Positions 17,002-26,673 of a DNA stretch of 64,000 nucleotides are shown here, in pieces (within the stretch, counting starts at the first letter, position 1; every line of letters starts with the position of its first letter). The stretch lies in NCBI GenBank assembly GCA_938084835.1, contig CALKER010000007.1, positions 372,001 through 436,000 on the forward strand, in the 5' to 3' direction. The stretch comes from an uncultured Thermoguttaceae bacterium (GTDB taxonomy: Bacteria > Planctomycetota > Planctomycetia > Pirellulales > Thermoguttaceae). The position numbers were made by a program, and so were the translations under genes. A model generated the notes under the pieces. It saw only the letters and a program-made list of their open reading frames with translations, was not told the DNA's origin and did no database searches.

Positions 17002-18360
17002 ATGAAGCGACCGTTCTTTTGCCAAGCGAAGCAAGCTTTATCTCGGCGAAGGTGTCTAAAGCTTTTGGCGGCTGCTGGCAGCATCAGCGTGCTGCCCGCT
17101 GGCAGCGCGCGAAGTTATGCGGCGAACGAAAAGGTCAACATCGGCATTATTGGTGCGGGAGGTCGGGGGGCGGCCAATTCCGACGCGGTGGCCAAAGAGA
17201 ACATTGTGGCCCTGTCCGACGTGGACCGTCGTTTTTTGGAAGCTCGGGCAAAACGCTTCCCCCAAGCGCGGACCTACACGGATTTCCGCAAGATGCTTGA
17301 TGAGGAAAAAACGCTGGATGCCGTTGTGGTGAGCACGCCCGACCACACTCACGCGGTGGCTAGCATTCGGGCCATGCGCCAGGGGCTTCATTGCTTTTGT
17401 GAAAAGCCGCTGACCCACAATGTGACCGAGGCGCGACTGATGGCCAAGGTGGCGGCGGAGAAAAAACTAGCTACCCAGATGGGAACCGGCGGTCGCGCCA
17501 GCGAAGAATACGCGCGAATCGCCGAAATCATTCGCGCCGGAGCACTCGGGGAGGTCAAAGAGGCCCATTTCTGGACTAATCGTCCCATCTGGCCGCAGGG
17601 TTTCGATCGGCCCCCCGGCGAGGATCCCATTCCCGAATGGCTGGATTGGGAGTCGTTTATCGGCCCAGCGCCGATGCGGCCATATAAAGCCCGCTGGCCG
17701 GAAGGCCATCCGGTTTATCGCTTGCCGCCCAGTCAACGCCGCGCTGAGGTTTACCATCCCTTTGTATGGCGGGGCTGGTGGGATTTCGGTACGGGAGCCT
17801 TGGGCGACATCGCTCCCCACATGTGGTCCGGCATTTGGTGGGCGTTGGACCTTCGAGCTCCCACGCGGGTGGAAGTGGTGGACGCGTCGGGACCTGTTAC
17901 CGAGATGTTCCCCGCCTGGAGTGTGATTAAGTTCGTCTTCCCCGTGCCGGGGACTGACAAAACCGTGGACGTTTACTGGTACGATGGCGGCAAGCATCCG
18001 CCGCAGGATCTGGTGCGGCTTCAGAATGTGCCCGAGGGCGGCTGGATCATTGTGGGCAGCAAGGCGACAATCGGCACGGGCAATCAGTCCGTGCAAGCCT
18101 TTCCTGACGTGCCGCGAACTCTCCCCCGCTTTCAGGATATGTACACAAGCTGGTTGGAGGCAATCCGCTCCGGCGATCCCGACATGCCCAGCTGCCCCTT
18201 CCACTTTGCCGGCCCGATGACCGAAGCTTATCTCCTCGGCAATATCGCGCTTAAAATGCGGCAACCTATTCAGTGGGATGTGGATGCTTTCCGCATCATC
18301 TCCCCGGCTGAGGCGAACGCGTACCTTACACGGGAGTACCGGAAAGGATGGGAATTGTAG
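17002..18360 (+). CDS. Gfo/Idh/MocA family oxidoreductase, Tat-exported
   Basis: A 452-residue NAD(P)-binding sugar oxidoreductase. The N-terminus carries a twin-arginine signal, with SRRRCLKLLAAAG and a hydrophobic h-region ending near SARSYAA. Next comes the Rossmann loop GIIGAGGRGAAN (about 49-60), VVSTPDHTHA and the catalytic-lysine motif CEKPLTHN. A C-terminal substrate domain contains DWESFIGPAP and DFGTGALGDIAPHMW, typical of planctomycete and Bacteroidetes members. Such proteins often keep their NAD(P)H tightly bound and oxidise sugar hydroxyls, including C3. Start at 17002 is supported by AGGAGAGG five bases upstream. The neighbouring DUF1080-sulfatase and sulfatase suggest work on sulfated sugars in the periplasm (inference). 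Confidence 0.88.
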   Translation: MKRPFFCQAKQALSRRRCLKLLAAAGSISVLPAGSARSYAANEKVNIGIIGAGGRGAANSDAVAKENIVALSDVDRRFLEARAKRFPQARTYTDFRKMLDEEKTLDAVVVSTPDHTHAVASIRAMRQGLHCFCEKPLTHNVTEARLMAKVAAEKKLATQMGTGGRASEEYARIAEIIRAGALGEVKEAHFWTNRPIWPQGFDRPPGEDPIPEWLDWESFIGPAPMRPYKARWPEGHPVYRLPPSQRRAEVYHPFVWRGWWDFGTGALGDIAPHMWSGIWWALDLRAPTRVEVVDASGPVTEMFPAWSVIKFVFPVPGTDKTVDVYWYDGGKHPPQDLVRLQNVPEGGWIIVGSKATIGTGNQSVQAFPDVPRTLPRFQDMYTSWLEAIRSGDPDMPSCPFHFAGPMTEAYLLGNIALKMRQPIQWDVDAFRIISPAEANAYLTREYRKGWEL

Positions 18361-18556
18361 TGGCAGCCGGTGCCTTCATGAGGGGACGGCCCCACCGACG
18401 CATTGAGAGAGTCCTGGGGTTGAATTGACCGAGCAATCGGCCCGGCAAACTGGGTTTTCCTTGCATCCAGCTGCTGCCTTCCCTGAGATGATCCCATTTG
18501 GGTGGTTTACGCGCGACATAAGCTATCGGCCCATGGCATCACGGAGTCACCTGGTG

Positions 18557-20599
18557 ATGACGAAATTATTTTCCTCCTGGTTTGGGATACTAGTTTTAGC
18601 TGTCAGCATGTTGGCCCGAGGCGAATGTGCCTTTAGTGGTCAGGGAGCTCAACATGAGGATGCGCCGCCGGCATTCGTGCTGCCCACGGACTGCGAGCCG
18701 GATTTTGTTCGCCTAGACAATGGCAGGGATTTAACCGGTTGGTATCCGGCGCGGGCCAACGGCGAAGAACTCTCTGATCTTTCCGGTTGGGAAGTTCGCG
18801 ATGGCGCGATTTGGGTGGTAGCGGCTCGGGCCAAAGCCCATTTGTTTTCCCGGGTCAACCATAGCCGGAACTGTATCATCCGCCTTCAGTTTCAGGCCAC
18901 TCCGGGAGCAGACTCGGGTGTATTTATCCACGGCAAGCAGTTTCAGGTGCGGGACTATCCTGGCTCTCTGCCGGACACCTTGCGATACGCCGCGTGGGCC
19001 AAGCCGGCCGGCGAGTGGAATGAGCTGGAGTTTGACATCACGGAGGGTGTTGCCGTCGTGCGCTTGAACGGGCAGATCATTGAACCTCGTTGGCCTATTG
19101 GCGCTCGAGCCGATTTGGGACTGGGGCTTCAGCGCGAGCTGGGCGATTTTGGTTATCGGTTGATCCGCCTCAAGGAAAAATCGCCTCGGGAAGATGCAGC
19201 GACCCGTGCCAAAATCAGCTCTTTGGCTCAAGAGAGCAGCTCGCGTACTCCTAACATCATCGTAATTCTGACCGACGATCAGCGATGGGATACTTTGGGC
19301 ATTATGGGCAACACGATTATCCACACTCCCAATCTCGACAGGCTGGGAAGCACCGGGGTAGTATTCGACAACTGTTTTGTGACCACATCGATCTGCGCAC
19401 CAAACCGGGCGTCTATCTTTACGGGGCAGTATGTCTCCCGACATGGGATTTGGGATTTCCAGACGCGCCTAAGTGAAGAGCAACTGCGGGCCAGTTATGT
19501 GGGCCAATTAAGAGCGGCCGGGTATTGGCTTGGTTTCATCGGGAAATGGGGGGTGGGTGCTCCGCCGAAAAATTACTTCGATTACGACCGTGCCTGGCCC
19601 GGGCAGAACAATTTCCTGCATTGGATCGACGGGATGGTTGTTCACCTTGAGGATATGATGGCGGAGCAAGCCGAGGAATGCCTTCGGCTGGCACCTGTAG
19701 ATCGCCCCTTCTGCTTGAGTTTTAGCTCTAAAGCCCCACATTGTCAGGACGGAGATCCCAACCGCTGGTTGCAAGATCCCCGCTTTGCCGGGCTATATGA
19801 ACGGCATCCGAGTCAATTCTTCTACCAGTGGCGTTTCGCCCCTCTTTATCGGGACGTAAATATACCCCCAGCACCGTTGTCGGAGCCTGAGTTTTTTGCT
19901 TCGTTGCCAGAGTTCCTTCAGAACTCGGAGAGCCGCGTCCGTTGGCAAATCCGCTTTGCTACTGCCGAAATGTACCAGGAAACGGTCAAGGCCTATTACC
20001 GACTGATCACGGGTGTTGATGAAACCGTGGGGCGAATGATGAAGGTCCTTGAGGAGCGAGGTTTGGCGGATAATACCGTAATCATTTTCAGTTCCGACAA
20101 CGGTTTTTACCTGGGCGAGCGCGGGTTTGCGGGCAAATGGTACCCGCACGAGGTGTCGATTCGGGTGCCGCTTATTATCTATGATCCGCGTTTGCCCCCC
20201 TCTCTTCGGGGGCAGCGCCGCAGGGAGCTGGTCCTTTCAATCGATATTGCGCCTACGGTGCTCGAACTCGCCGGGATACCAATTCCCCCCACGATGCAGG
20301 GACGAAGCCTGGTGCCCCTCGTTAGGGGCGAGAACCCACCTTGGCGCGAGGAGTTCTATTATGAGCACCTCTTCGAACATCCTCGCATTCCCAAAACCGA
20401 GGGCATTCGCACCACGCGGTGGAAGTACTTTCGGTATCTGGTAGATCCCCCTTACGAGGAAATGTACGATCTTGAAAACGATCCCCAGGAAGCGAAAAAC
20501 TTGGTGGATGATCCCAAATACGAAGAAATCTTGCGCAACTTGCGTGAAAAGACCGACCGATGGCGGCACTTGGTGCGGACTTCGGATCGACCCTTGTGA
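18557..20599 (+). CDS. DUF1080 (3-keto-disaccharide hydrolase-like) and sulfatase fusion
   Basis: A 680-residue secreted protein of two parts. After a signal peptide (1-26, MTKLFSSWFGILVLAVSM...) comes a DUF1080 beta-sandwich (about 48-206) with FVRLDNGRDLTGWY, GADSGVFIHGKQFQVRDYPG and GEWNELEFDI. A full type I sulfatase (about 231-680) follows: metal site VILTDDQRWD, active-site CAPNR with Cys280 destined for formylglycine and Arg284, IGKWG, and SSDNGFYLGERGFAGKW. DUF1080 relatives act on 3-keto glycosides. The fusion would couple desulfation and glycoside cleavage on one chain. Start at 18557 has GGAG ten bases upstream and gives a clean signal peptide; a longer frame from 18425 is less likely. 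Gap of 196 bases after the Gfo/Idh/MocA gene. Confidence 0.88.
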   Translation: MTKLFSSWFGILVLAVSMLARGECAFSGQGAQHEDAPPAFVLPTDCEPDFVRLDNGRDLTGWYPARANGEELSDLSGWEVRDGAIWVVAARAKAHLFSRVNHSRNCIIRLQFQATPGADSGVFIHGKQFQVRDYPGSLPDTLRYAAWAKPAGEWNELEFDITEGVAVVRLNGQIIEPRWPIGARADLGLGLQRELGDFGYRLIRLKEKSPREDAATRAKISSLAQESSSRTPNIIVILTDDQRWDTLGIMGNTIIHTPNLDRLGSTGVVFDNCFVTTSICAPNRASIFTGQYVSRHGIWDFQTRLSEEQLRASYVGQLRAAGYWLGFIGKWGVGAPPKNYFDYDRAWPGQNNFLHWIDGMVVHLEDMMAEQAEECLRLAPVDRPFCLSFSSKAPHCQDGDPNRWLQDPRFAGLYERHPSQFFYQWRFAPLYRDVNIPPAPLSEPEFFASLPEFLQNSESRVRWQIRFATAEMYQETVKAYYRLITGVDETVGRMMKVLEERGLADNTVIIFSSDNGFYLGERGFAGKWYPHEVSIRVPLIIYDPRLPPSLRGQRRRELVLSIDIAPTVLELAGIPIPPTMQGRSLVPLVRGENPPWREEFYYEHLFEHPRIPKTEGIRTTRWKYFRYLVDPPYEEMYDLENDPQEAKNLVDDPKYEEILRNLREKTDRWRHLVRTSDRPL

Positions 20600-20993
20600 G
20601 TGCGGTGGGTAAGTTACTTGCAGGCCGTTTGTCGCCCGGTTCTTCCTTCACGGGAGCCAGGATTAGTTGCATGTCGTTAAAAAGCCTCTGATGGCCGAGG
20701 CCCGGGCTTCTGGCCAAAAAGACTGCCGAAGGGGTCTGGCCCCTGGGTTAACGGGGAAGAAGCGGGGCTGGCTGAGGGGAGATTCCTAATAAGCGTTAGC
20801 GGCATCACCCAAGACGACTTAATGACATCAACGGAAGCGTGCCTTTTTAGGCAATATTTGCGAGCTTTGTGGGAGATTGCCTAACAGCCATCCCTCATCG
20901 GTGTGGTTGGGGCAAGCACACCGTACGTGTGCACGAGGATGTTGCACGATTGGTCCTCCCAGAGGTATTCTCTGCATTGGAAGGAGATCAACC
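20600..20993. other. Gene-free stretch between the two sulfatases, 394 bases
   Basis: No gene seen. Two small hairpins: TGCCT-TTTT-AGGCA (about 20849-20862), and GCACAC-CGTAC-GTGTGC at 20916-20932 in the probable 5' leader of the second sulfatase. No clear promoter pair was recognised. Confidence 0.45.
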
Positions 20994-22319
20994 ATGTGCA
21001 AGCCGGTGTTGTTGACGGCTCTTTTCCTGGGAACCACCTGCGCTTGCGGATTAGCGGCGCAGGAGGGACCGGTGAGCCAAAATTTTCCGGTAAACGTACT
21101 TCTGATAATTGGTGATGATCAAGGTTGGACGGACTTTGGCTTCATGGGGCACCCAGTGATTCGTACACCCCATCTGGACCGCGTGGCCGCCCAAAGCCTA
21201 GTGTTTACGCGGGGGTATGTGCCATCGAGCCTGTGTCGACCAAGTTTGGCGAGCATTATTACCGGTCTTTATCCCCATCAACATCGAATTGTTTCCAACG
21301 ATCCGCCTTTGAAGGACAACCCGGCAGAGCGCCAGGCTCTTCGCGAGGAGCAAATCCGCTACATCGACAAAGCGCCCACCTTGCCGCGCCTCTTAGCCCA
21401 GCAGGGTTACCTGAGTTTGCAAACGGGAAAGTGGTGGGAAGGGCATTACAGCCGGGGTGGATTTACGCGTGGGATGACGCATGGGGATCCGGCCCGGCGG
21501 GGGCGTCACGGGGATGAAGGCCTCCGCATCGGCCGCGAGGGCCTCGAGCCTATCTACCGATTTATTGAAGAATGCGGGGAACGGCCATTTTTCATTTGGT
21601 ATGCCCCTTTCCTGCCGCACGAACCTCACAACCCGCCTAAGGAACTCCTCGATAAGTACCGGGATTTGGCGCCTTCGCCGCGTGTGGCCGCCTATTGGGC
21701 CATGTGTGAATGGTTCGACCAGACTTGTGGTGAGCTTTTGCAGTATTTGGAGCGCAGGGGCCTGGCTCAGCGAACTCTCGTGGTTTTTGTTGTGGACAAT
21801 GGGTGGATTCAGAATCCCGATGGGCCGGGTTTTGCGCCGCGATCGAAACGCTCCCCCTATGACATGGGGTTGCGCACGCCCATCATGCTGCGTTTGCCGG
21901 GCGTGATCGAACCGTTGCGCGACGACCAGACGCCCGTCTCCAGTGTGGACATCGCTCCGACAATCCTTCGCCTCTGCGGGGTGGAAGTTCCTGCGGAGAT
22001 GCCGGGCGTTAACCTCCTGGATCGCCAGGCCCTGGCACGCCGGGAGGCCATCTTCGGCGCGATCTTTACGCATGAAGCTGTGGATGTTCATTGCCCGGCC
22101 TCTAGCCTTATATATCGTTGGTGTATCGAGCAATGGTGGAAGCTGATCGTTCCACACCCAGCCAATGTCCGCGAAGGAAGTATAGAGCTTTTTCAGCTGG
22201 GCGAGGATCCCCACGAGACAAAAAATCTGGCTGAATCTCACCCGGAGATTGTAGCGCGGCTGCAAACCCGGCTGGAAAGCTGGTGGGGTGTACCCGCGGA
22301 AGCAGGAGGGAACAAGTAG
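20994..22319 (+). CDS. Sulfatase with atypical active-site motif CRPSL
   Basis: A 441-residue secreted sulfatase: signal peptide 1-22 (MCKPVLLTALFLGTT...), metal site LLIIGDDQGWTDFGFMGHPV (36-55), LQTGKWWEG, and FVVDNGW near residue 265. The usual C-x-P-x-R formylglycine motif reads CRPSL here (Cys81, Leu85), so the Arg that normally binds the sulfate-side machinery is missing. The rest of the fold, including the metal ligands, looks intact. It may be an unusual subfamily or have another phosphate/sulfate-ester activity. AAGGAG lies eight bases before the ATG at 20994. The stop is three bases from the stop of the convergent radical SAM gene. Confidence 0.87.
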   Translation: MCKPVLLTALFLGTTCACGLAAQEGPVSQNFPVNVLLIIGDDQGWTDFGFMGHPVIRTPHLDRVAAQSLVFTRGYVPSSLCRPSLASIITGLYPHQHRIVSNDPPLKDNPAERQALREEQIRYIDKAPTLPRLLAQQGYLSLQTGKWWEGHYSRGGFTRGMTHGDPARRGRHGDEGLRIGREGLEPIYRFIEECGERPFFIWYAPFLPHEPHNPPKELLDKYRDLAPSPRVAAYWAMCEWFDQTCGELLQYLERRGLAQRTLVVFVVDNGWIQNPDGPGFAPRSKRSPYDMGLRTPIMLRLPGVIEPLRDDQTPVSSVDIAPTILRLCGVEVPAEMPGVNLLDRQALARREAIFGAIFTHEAVDVHCPASSLIYRWCIEQWWKLIVPHPANVREGSIELFQLGEDPHETKNLAESHPEIVARLQTRLESWWGVPAEAGGNK

Positions 22320-22322
22320 TCG

Positions 22323-23213
22323 TTATCCCTCGGCTCCGAAGACCGCTACAGCTAAGCCGGTACGGGTGCGAACCTCCTCCGCGATAAGATCGAGCTCCGT
22401 GCGCGCGAGGGCGGTAACTGCCGGATCGGCCGGTTTGCGTGCAATTGTGTATACCTGTACGAGTTTGATATCCCCACCGGCTGCGGTAATTTGCTCCAAC
22501 CTCCCGCAATAGGCTGCCACCTCTTCCGGAGGCGGTGCTTGGCCGTCAATTCGCATAAAAAGGGACTGGATCACCACTGGCCGCTTCTGCGCCGTTTGCA
22601 GTATGTTTCGGACCACGTGCTCCAGCGTGAAGTGGGTGCGGGCCACTCGGGCAAAGTACTCCTCAGTTCCGGCATCTAACTTGGCCCAGATTTCGCCGCC
22701 ATTTGCGTCGAGAATTTCTAACGCTTCTTGAACGCGAGGACGATCCAGCAGGCTGGCATTGGTGATGAGGACAAGTTTCAGTGTCAAAAGGGAGCGATTG
22801 CGGCGGAGCTGAGCCGCCAGACCGACCGCTTCCGCAAACTGGGGGCATGCCGTCGGCTCCCCGTCCCCGCTAAATGCAACATCGTTAACACGGCGTAGCT
22901 CGCCCGGAAGGTGGAGAAACGATGGATGGACGAACAGGCCTTCGCTAGTGACGTAGCCCAGCATATCCTGAAGTTCATCGTGGAGCCGCACCAAATCTAC
23001 CGAGACATGCCCAGGCATGACGGAGCGATCTACCTGACAGTAAATGCACGAAAAGTTGCAGCGTTTGTCCGGATTTAGGTTGATTCCGATTGACACTCCC
23101 CGGGCTCGTCGACTCACCACCGGGTAGATATACCGATTTGCCTCGAAGTTCCGAGGATGTTCACGCAGATAGGCCGAAACGTTTTCCAGTTGGTTTATGG
23201 GCTTATCGAGCAT
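22323..23213 (-). CDS. Radical SAM protein, COG0731-like, function unknown
   Basis: A 296-residue radical SAM enzyme with the cluster motif CNFSCIYC (CxxxCxxC, Cys52, 56, 59), followed by VDRS. Next come the SAM-binding strand DVAFSGDGEPTACP and KLVLITNASLL, and IWAKLDAGTEEYF as the third strand. No SPASM or C-terminal cysteine cluster follows, so it is not a typical sulfatase-maturating enzyme despite sitting beside two sulfatases. Related proteins are annotated only as radical SAM. The ribosome site is weak. It converges with sulfatase 2, whose stop is three bases away. Confidence 0.82.
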   Translation of the reverse strand: MLDKPINQLENVSAYLREHPRNFEANRYIYPVVSRRARGVSIGINLNPDKRCNFSCIYCQVDRSVMPGHVSVDLVRLHDELQDMLGYVTSEGLFVHPSFLHLPGELRRVNDVAFSGDGEPTACPQFAEAVGLAAQLRRNRSLLTLKLVLITNASLLDRPRVQEALEILDANGGEIWAKLDAGTEEYFARVARTHFTLEHVVRNILQTAQKRPVVIQSLFMRIDGQAPPPEEVAAYCGRLEQITAAGGDIKLVQVYTIARKPADPAVTALARTELDLIAEEVRTRTGLAVAVFGAEG

Positions 23214-23610
23214 GGAAGATCACCGCAAGAGAGGACCTCTTCTGGCTGCGACAACAAATGGTAATTCACTTTGTCCGCACACTTTTCATGGCAAATATGT
23301 TCTGTGACACCGGCCATGATTCTCGGGAACAGAAACCGCCCCCCACTGGGCTCGGACGTTGTTCCCTAGCCACCCGCCGGCACAGGTTGGATGCAATTGC
23401 ACATTTTTACCAGCCATAAGCCGGCTGAGCACTGGTCTTTTTAAAAAGGCCGGACGTGAGTAATTGTACAACTTTATCCGGGTTCGACGGCCGGCAGCTA
23501 AGGGACCAAGATCTTCCCCATCGAGGCTTTTTCGATAAGCGGTAGCCCCAGTTCTTGTGCTTTGGGGGGGTGGACAGGGGGGGCACAGAACAGAGTTGGC
23601 CTGGGGGCCG
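23214..23610. other. Gene-free stretch, 397 bases
   Basis: Upstream of the radical SAM gene and downstream of a small minus-strand gene. It contains the 12-base palindrome CTTTTTAAAAAG (23437-23448), flanked by CCGGC and GCCGG (about 23421-23453). Together these could form a long hairpin in the path of the small gene's transcript. Otherwise nothing is recognised. Confidence 0.45.
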
Positions 23611-23883
23611 TTACGCCCGACGGATCACGGTGAACTCATCCATGCAGATCGACGTTAACTCGCCATCGGGCAATTCCAAGAGAATGATATCGCTGAAAAC
23701 CTTTTCGTCACTGGCCCGGGGAAAGTGCAGCCCATGGCGGGTCCTTTCCGTGCGGACCACAGTGCCCACGGTTTTTACCTTCCGCCGCTGCAATCCCACG
23801 GTGACTACCTGCTCAACTTCGATGCGATCGCCTGGCTTGAGTTCTTCAAACCGGGTTTCCAAACTTGCTTCCGAACTTATCAT
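23611..23883 (-). CDS. Small conserved-looking protein, unknown function
   Basis: A 90-residue protein that I cannot place in a named family. The sequence is well-behaved coding, with balanced composition and pattern RFEELKPGDRIEVEQVVTVG (about 11-30), which resembles a small beta-barrel. It ends LPDGELTSICMDEFTVIRR. There is no signal peptide, no membrane segment and only one Cys. AGGAG lies nine bases before the ATG. The KPGDRIEVEQ pattern recalls SH3-like or OB-like RNA/ribosome-associated folds, but this is only a resemblance. It stands alone between gaps of 400 and 1050 bases. Confidence 0.7.
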   Translation of the reverse strand: MISSEASLETRFEELKPGDRIEVEQVVTVGLQRRKVKTVGTVVRTERTRHGLHFPRASDEKVFSDIILLELPDGELTSICMDEFTVIRRA

Positions 23884-24941
23884 TTTCCCGCTCCTGTAGG
23901 TCGACCTAAGCCATCATTTCGCTGTCACGTCGCCTGCGTTTAAATTGTAGGACGTTCAAAGCAAGCGACGAAAGTCGAGTCTTCATCTCAGTCGATGGGC
24001 CGCCTTTGCCAGGAAGTAAACCCAGCCAGGCCGGCATCTAAGCAAAGCGAAGAATTTTTGGCGGCGCTCCCGTGGCGACTATTCCATCGCCCACAATATC
24101 CCACGAAGTTTTCCCTTCCCGTAGGTTGATAGCTTTTCAGGGCCAGTTTACCGTTCGCTAGGAGATTTGTCGCAGTGGAAGTTATGGGTTTCACAAGGGG
24201 CCCGCTTGGATACTTTTCGCGGAGGATCGTGGCGCAGATTTGTCCCTCCAGATCGTTTCGAGCCGGTAGCGTCATTTCTAGAGGCCTCAGGCGAGCTAAG
24301 GCGGCTAGCCCAAATTTTTTCCGGATAGCCGATGGAGCCGATCTTCACGCCGCGGGATAGAGACTGTGATCTGGGAGCCGAAGAAAATGTAGGCTTGATC
24401 CAGAACACCAGAAACCTGGTACCCAAGCGCTGAGAGAACGAAACTACTCGTGCCAATCGAAATCTTTGAAAGTTACCAGGCTCCTCAGCCGCGCGGAAGC
24501 TCATTTTGTCCGCCCCACGTCTCGTCCGGCCGGTGAAATTACATTTATGGGGAGTCTGATATGCATCTTGGGTGGTACGAAATCACCGGCAAGAACCGGA
24601 ATAAACCTTTGGATTTACCTCGACTTCTGTGGTCGTAACCGCTTAAAAGAATTGCCTTAGGTTGTGCCAGATTGTGGCAACCAGAGTTGCTGACGAATTT
24701 CGTCGGGCGCCTCAATTTAGCCAACTCCAGGATTTTTTGTCGTTTCAGTGACGATATTTTGATGTGTGATTTTACATTGACCTAAATTTCACCATCGAAA
24801 TACCTCAGACTTAAAAATTGGGGCGGATTAGATTGAGGAGCTACGGACACCCATTAACAATCTGGCCAGAGAGCAGCTACCGAATAGGGAAAGAGTCTTC
24901 GCACTTCAAACACGGTGGGGTTCGCATTCCGGGCCGCAGGC
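23884..24941. other. Gene-free stretch, 1058 bases
   Basis: No coding or RNA gene recognised. The part from about 24700 to 24800 is AT-rich compared with the surroundings and precedes the 3' end of rpoN. Open frames of 60-118 codons on both strands have no ribosome site and no family resemblance. Confidence 0.5.
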
Positions 24942-26441
24942 CTAGCTATTCCCTTTGCCGTCCGAACCCCACTGACGCCGCTGACGTGAACTGGGAATCT
25001 TCATTGCTTTACGATACTTAGTAACGGTTCGTCGGGCAACATGAATGCCCTGTTTGGCGAGCTCCGCGACGATCTCCTCATCACTGAGGGGATTGCGCTT
25101 GTCCTCTTTGTCGATAATTTCTTTGAGCTTCATGCGAATGGCGTCCCACGCGACCTGGTCGCCGTCATCGGCCACGGTACCCCCGCAGAAGAATCGCCGC
25201 AAGGGGTAGATCCCGCTGGGGGTTTGGACCCACTTGCCGTCGACTGCCCGACTAACTGTGCTGACGTCCACACCCACCTTGTCGGCAATCTGCTGCATTT
25301 TGAGTGGCTCGATGTGAGCCGGTCCCTTCTCTAGGAACTCCCGCTGGTGATCGATGATTGCCTGGGCAATTTTGGCGAGCGTGTTCCGCCGCTGCCGGAT
25401 GGAGTCGATCAACCACTGAGCGGAATTGAGTTTGCGCTTTAGATACTCCTTGGCTTCTGCGCTCAGTTTGCCAGCGGCCAACAGTTGCCGGTAAAAGGGA
25501 CTAATGTATAAGGTGGGTATTCGGCCCTCTTCCACGCGTACTTGGTAGGTGCCATCGTCGGTCTGTTCAACGAAGATATCCGGTCTGACGGGCATCGGTT
25601 TGTCCGTGTCGAAGTCGGCCGCCGGCCGAGGGTTTAGTTTGCGCAGCTCAGCCACGGCCGCCTGGATCCGTTCTAAAGGAAGACCCATCCTTTTGGCGAT
25701 CACCGGCAGGCGATTGTTTTCCAGGTCCTTTAAATGCTCCGAAATAATCGTACGAAGCTCATCGTAGTAGGGAGTGCCCGGCTGAAGCTGGAGCAAAAGG
25801 CACTCTTTGAGATCTCGGGCTCCCACACCCGGGGGATCCATTTGCTGCACAACGCGGAGGGCTTCCTCCGCGGCGGCAAGTTCCTCAGCAGAGGCGTCCG
25901 GCGGCAACAAATCCCGAAGGGGCATGGGCAGATAGCCGTTGCGATCTAGGTTGTAAATGATTCGCTCGGCCATGGTCCGGACGCGCGGCGACAAGTCAAA
26001 ATAAGTCAACTGATGCATCAGATAATCTTGAAGAGTTTGTGGATGATCTTCCTGATTGGCCAGGAGGTCATGTTGACGCTCTATTTCTTCCTCAATCCGA
26101 TTTCGAGAAGGCCGAAATTGCTCGTCGAAGTGCTCGGGATACAGCTCTTCCAGCATGCCCAGGCGCTCGAAATCCTGGGCCAAACCATGTTCTTCGTCGA
26201 TCACCAACGCCTTTTCGTCTTCGCTGATTGGCAGGGGCCGTTCCACTTCCTCAGGCGGTTCGAGGGGCTCTTCGTCGATTTCTTCCTTAATCTCCAGGAC
26301 GGGATTTTCCACAAGCTCCTGTTGAACGCGCTCTTCCAGGGCCAAGATCGGCAGTTGAAGGATTTCCATCGATTGAATCATCCGGGGTGCCAAAACTTGC
26401 TTCTGCACCTGCCGGAGATGTTGGCCAAGTGACATCCGCAT
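24942..26441 (-). CDS. rpoN: RpoN, RNA polymerase sigma-54 factor
   Basis: Alternative sigma factor that needs AAA+ activators and recognises GG(-24)/GC(-12) promoters. The 499-residue order is classical. Region I (1-50) has SLGQHLRQVQKQVLAPRM and LQLPILALEERVQQEL, then an acidic region II (about 50-95). The core-binding domain has DYLMHQLTYFDLSPRVRTMAERIIYNLDRNGYL (about 135-167). The HTH region has MQQIADKVGVDVSTVSRAVDGKWVQTPSGIYPLR and the RpoN box is ARRTVTKYRKAMKIPSS near the end. GGGAG lies upstream of the ATG. No lptB, hpf or ptsN neighbours are present. Sigma-54 promoters could not be identified with confidence in this window. Confidence 0.97.
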   Translation of the reverse strand: MRMSLGQHLRQVQKQVLAPRMIQSMEILQLPILALEERVQQELVENPVLEIKEEIDEEPLEPPEEVERPLPISEDEKALVIDEEHGLAQDFERLGMLEELYPEHFDEQFRPSRNRIEEEIERQHDLLANQEDHPQTLQDYLMHQLTYFDLSPRVRTMAERIIYNLDRNGYLPMPLRDLLPPDASAEELAAAEEALRVVQQMDPPGVGARDLKECLLLQLQPGTPYYDELRTIISEHLKDLENNRLPVIAKRMGLPLERIQAAVAELRKLNPRPAADFDTDKPMPVRPDIFVEQTDDGTYQVRVEEGRIPTLYISPFYRQLLAAGKLSAEAKEYLKRKLNSAQWLIDSIRQRRNTLAKIAQAIIDHQREFLEKGPAHIEPLKMQQIADKVGVDVSTVSRAVDGKWVQTPSGIYPLRRFFCGGTVADDGDQVAWDAIRMKLKEIIDKEDKRNPLSDEEIVAELAKQGIHVARRTVTKYRKAMKIPSSRQRRQWGSDGKGNS

Positions 26442-26673
26442 CGCTGCGATCTCCCTAAAACCCCGAACAACACACAGCCCTGGGTTTGTCAGTTTCCGTT
26501 TACTGGGTCTTCGCCCGCATCGGCCAACTCACGCATGCCGTGTCTGCCACGGCAGCTCGCGGCGACAAGCTCATCAGTCATATCTCTGATATTATCCCTT
26601 TATTGGGGCGAAGGTCGGGTGTCGGAACATCACTACCCGCTGGCTAATTCCCTCCGCAGTAAAGTGCGACTTT

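Noticed and set aside
22323-23213. Anaerobic sulfatase-maturating enzyme next to the sulfatases
   Set aside because: The protein has only the radical SAM CxxxCxxC and no SPASM-type cysteine cluster, and at 296 residues is too short.
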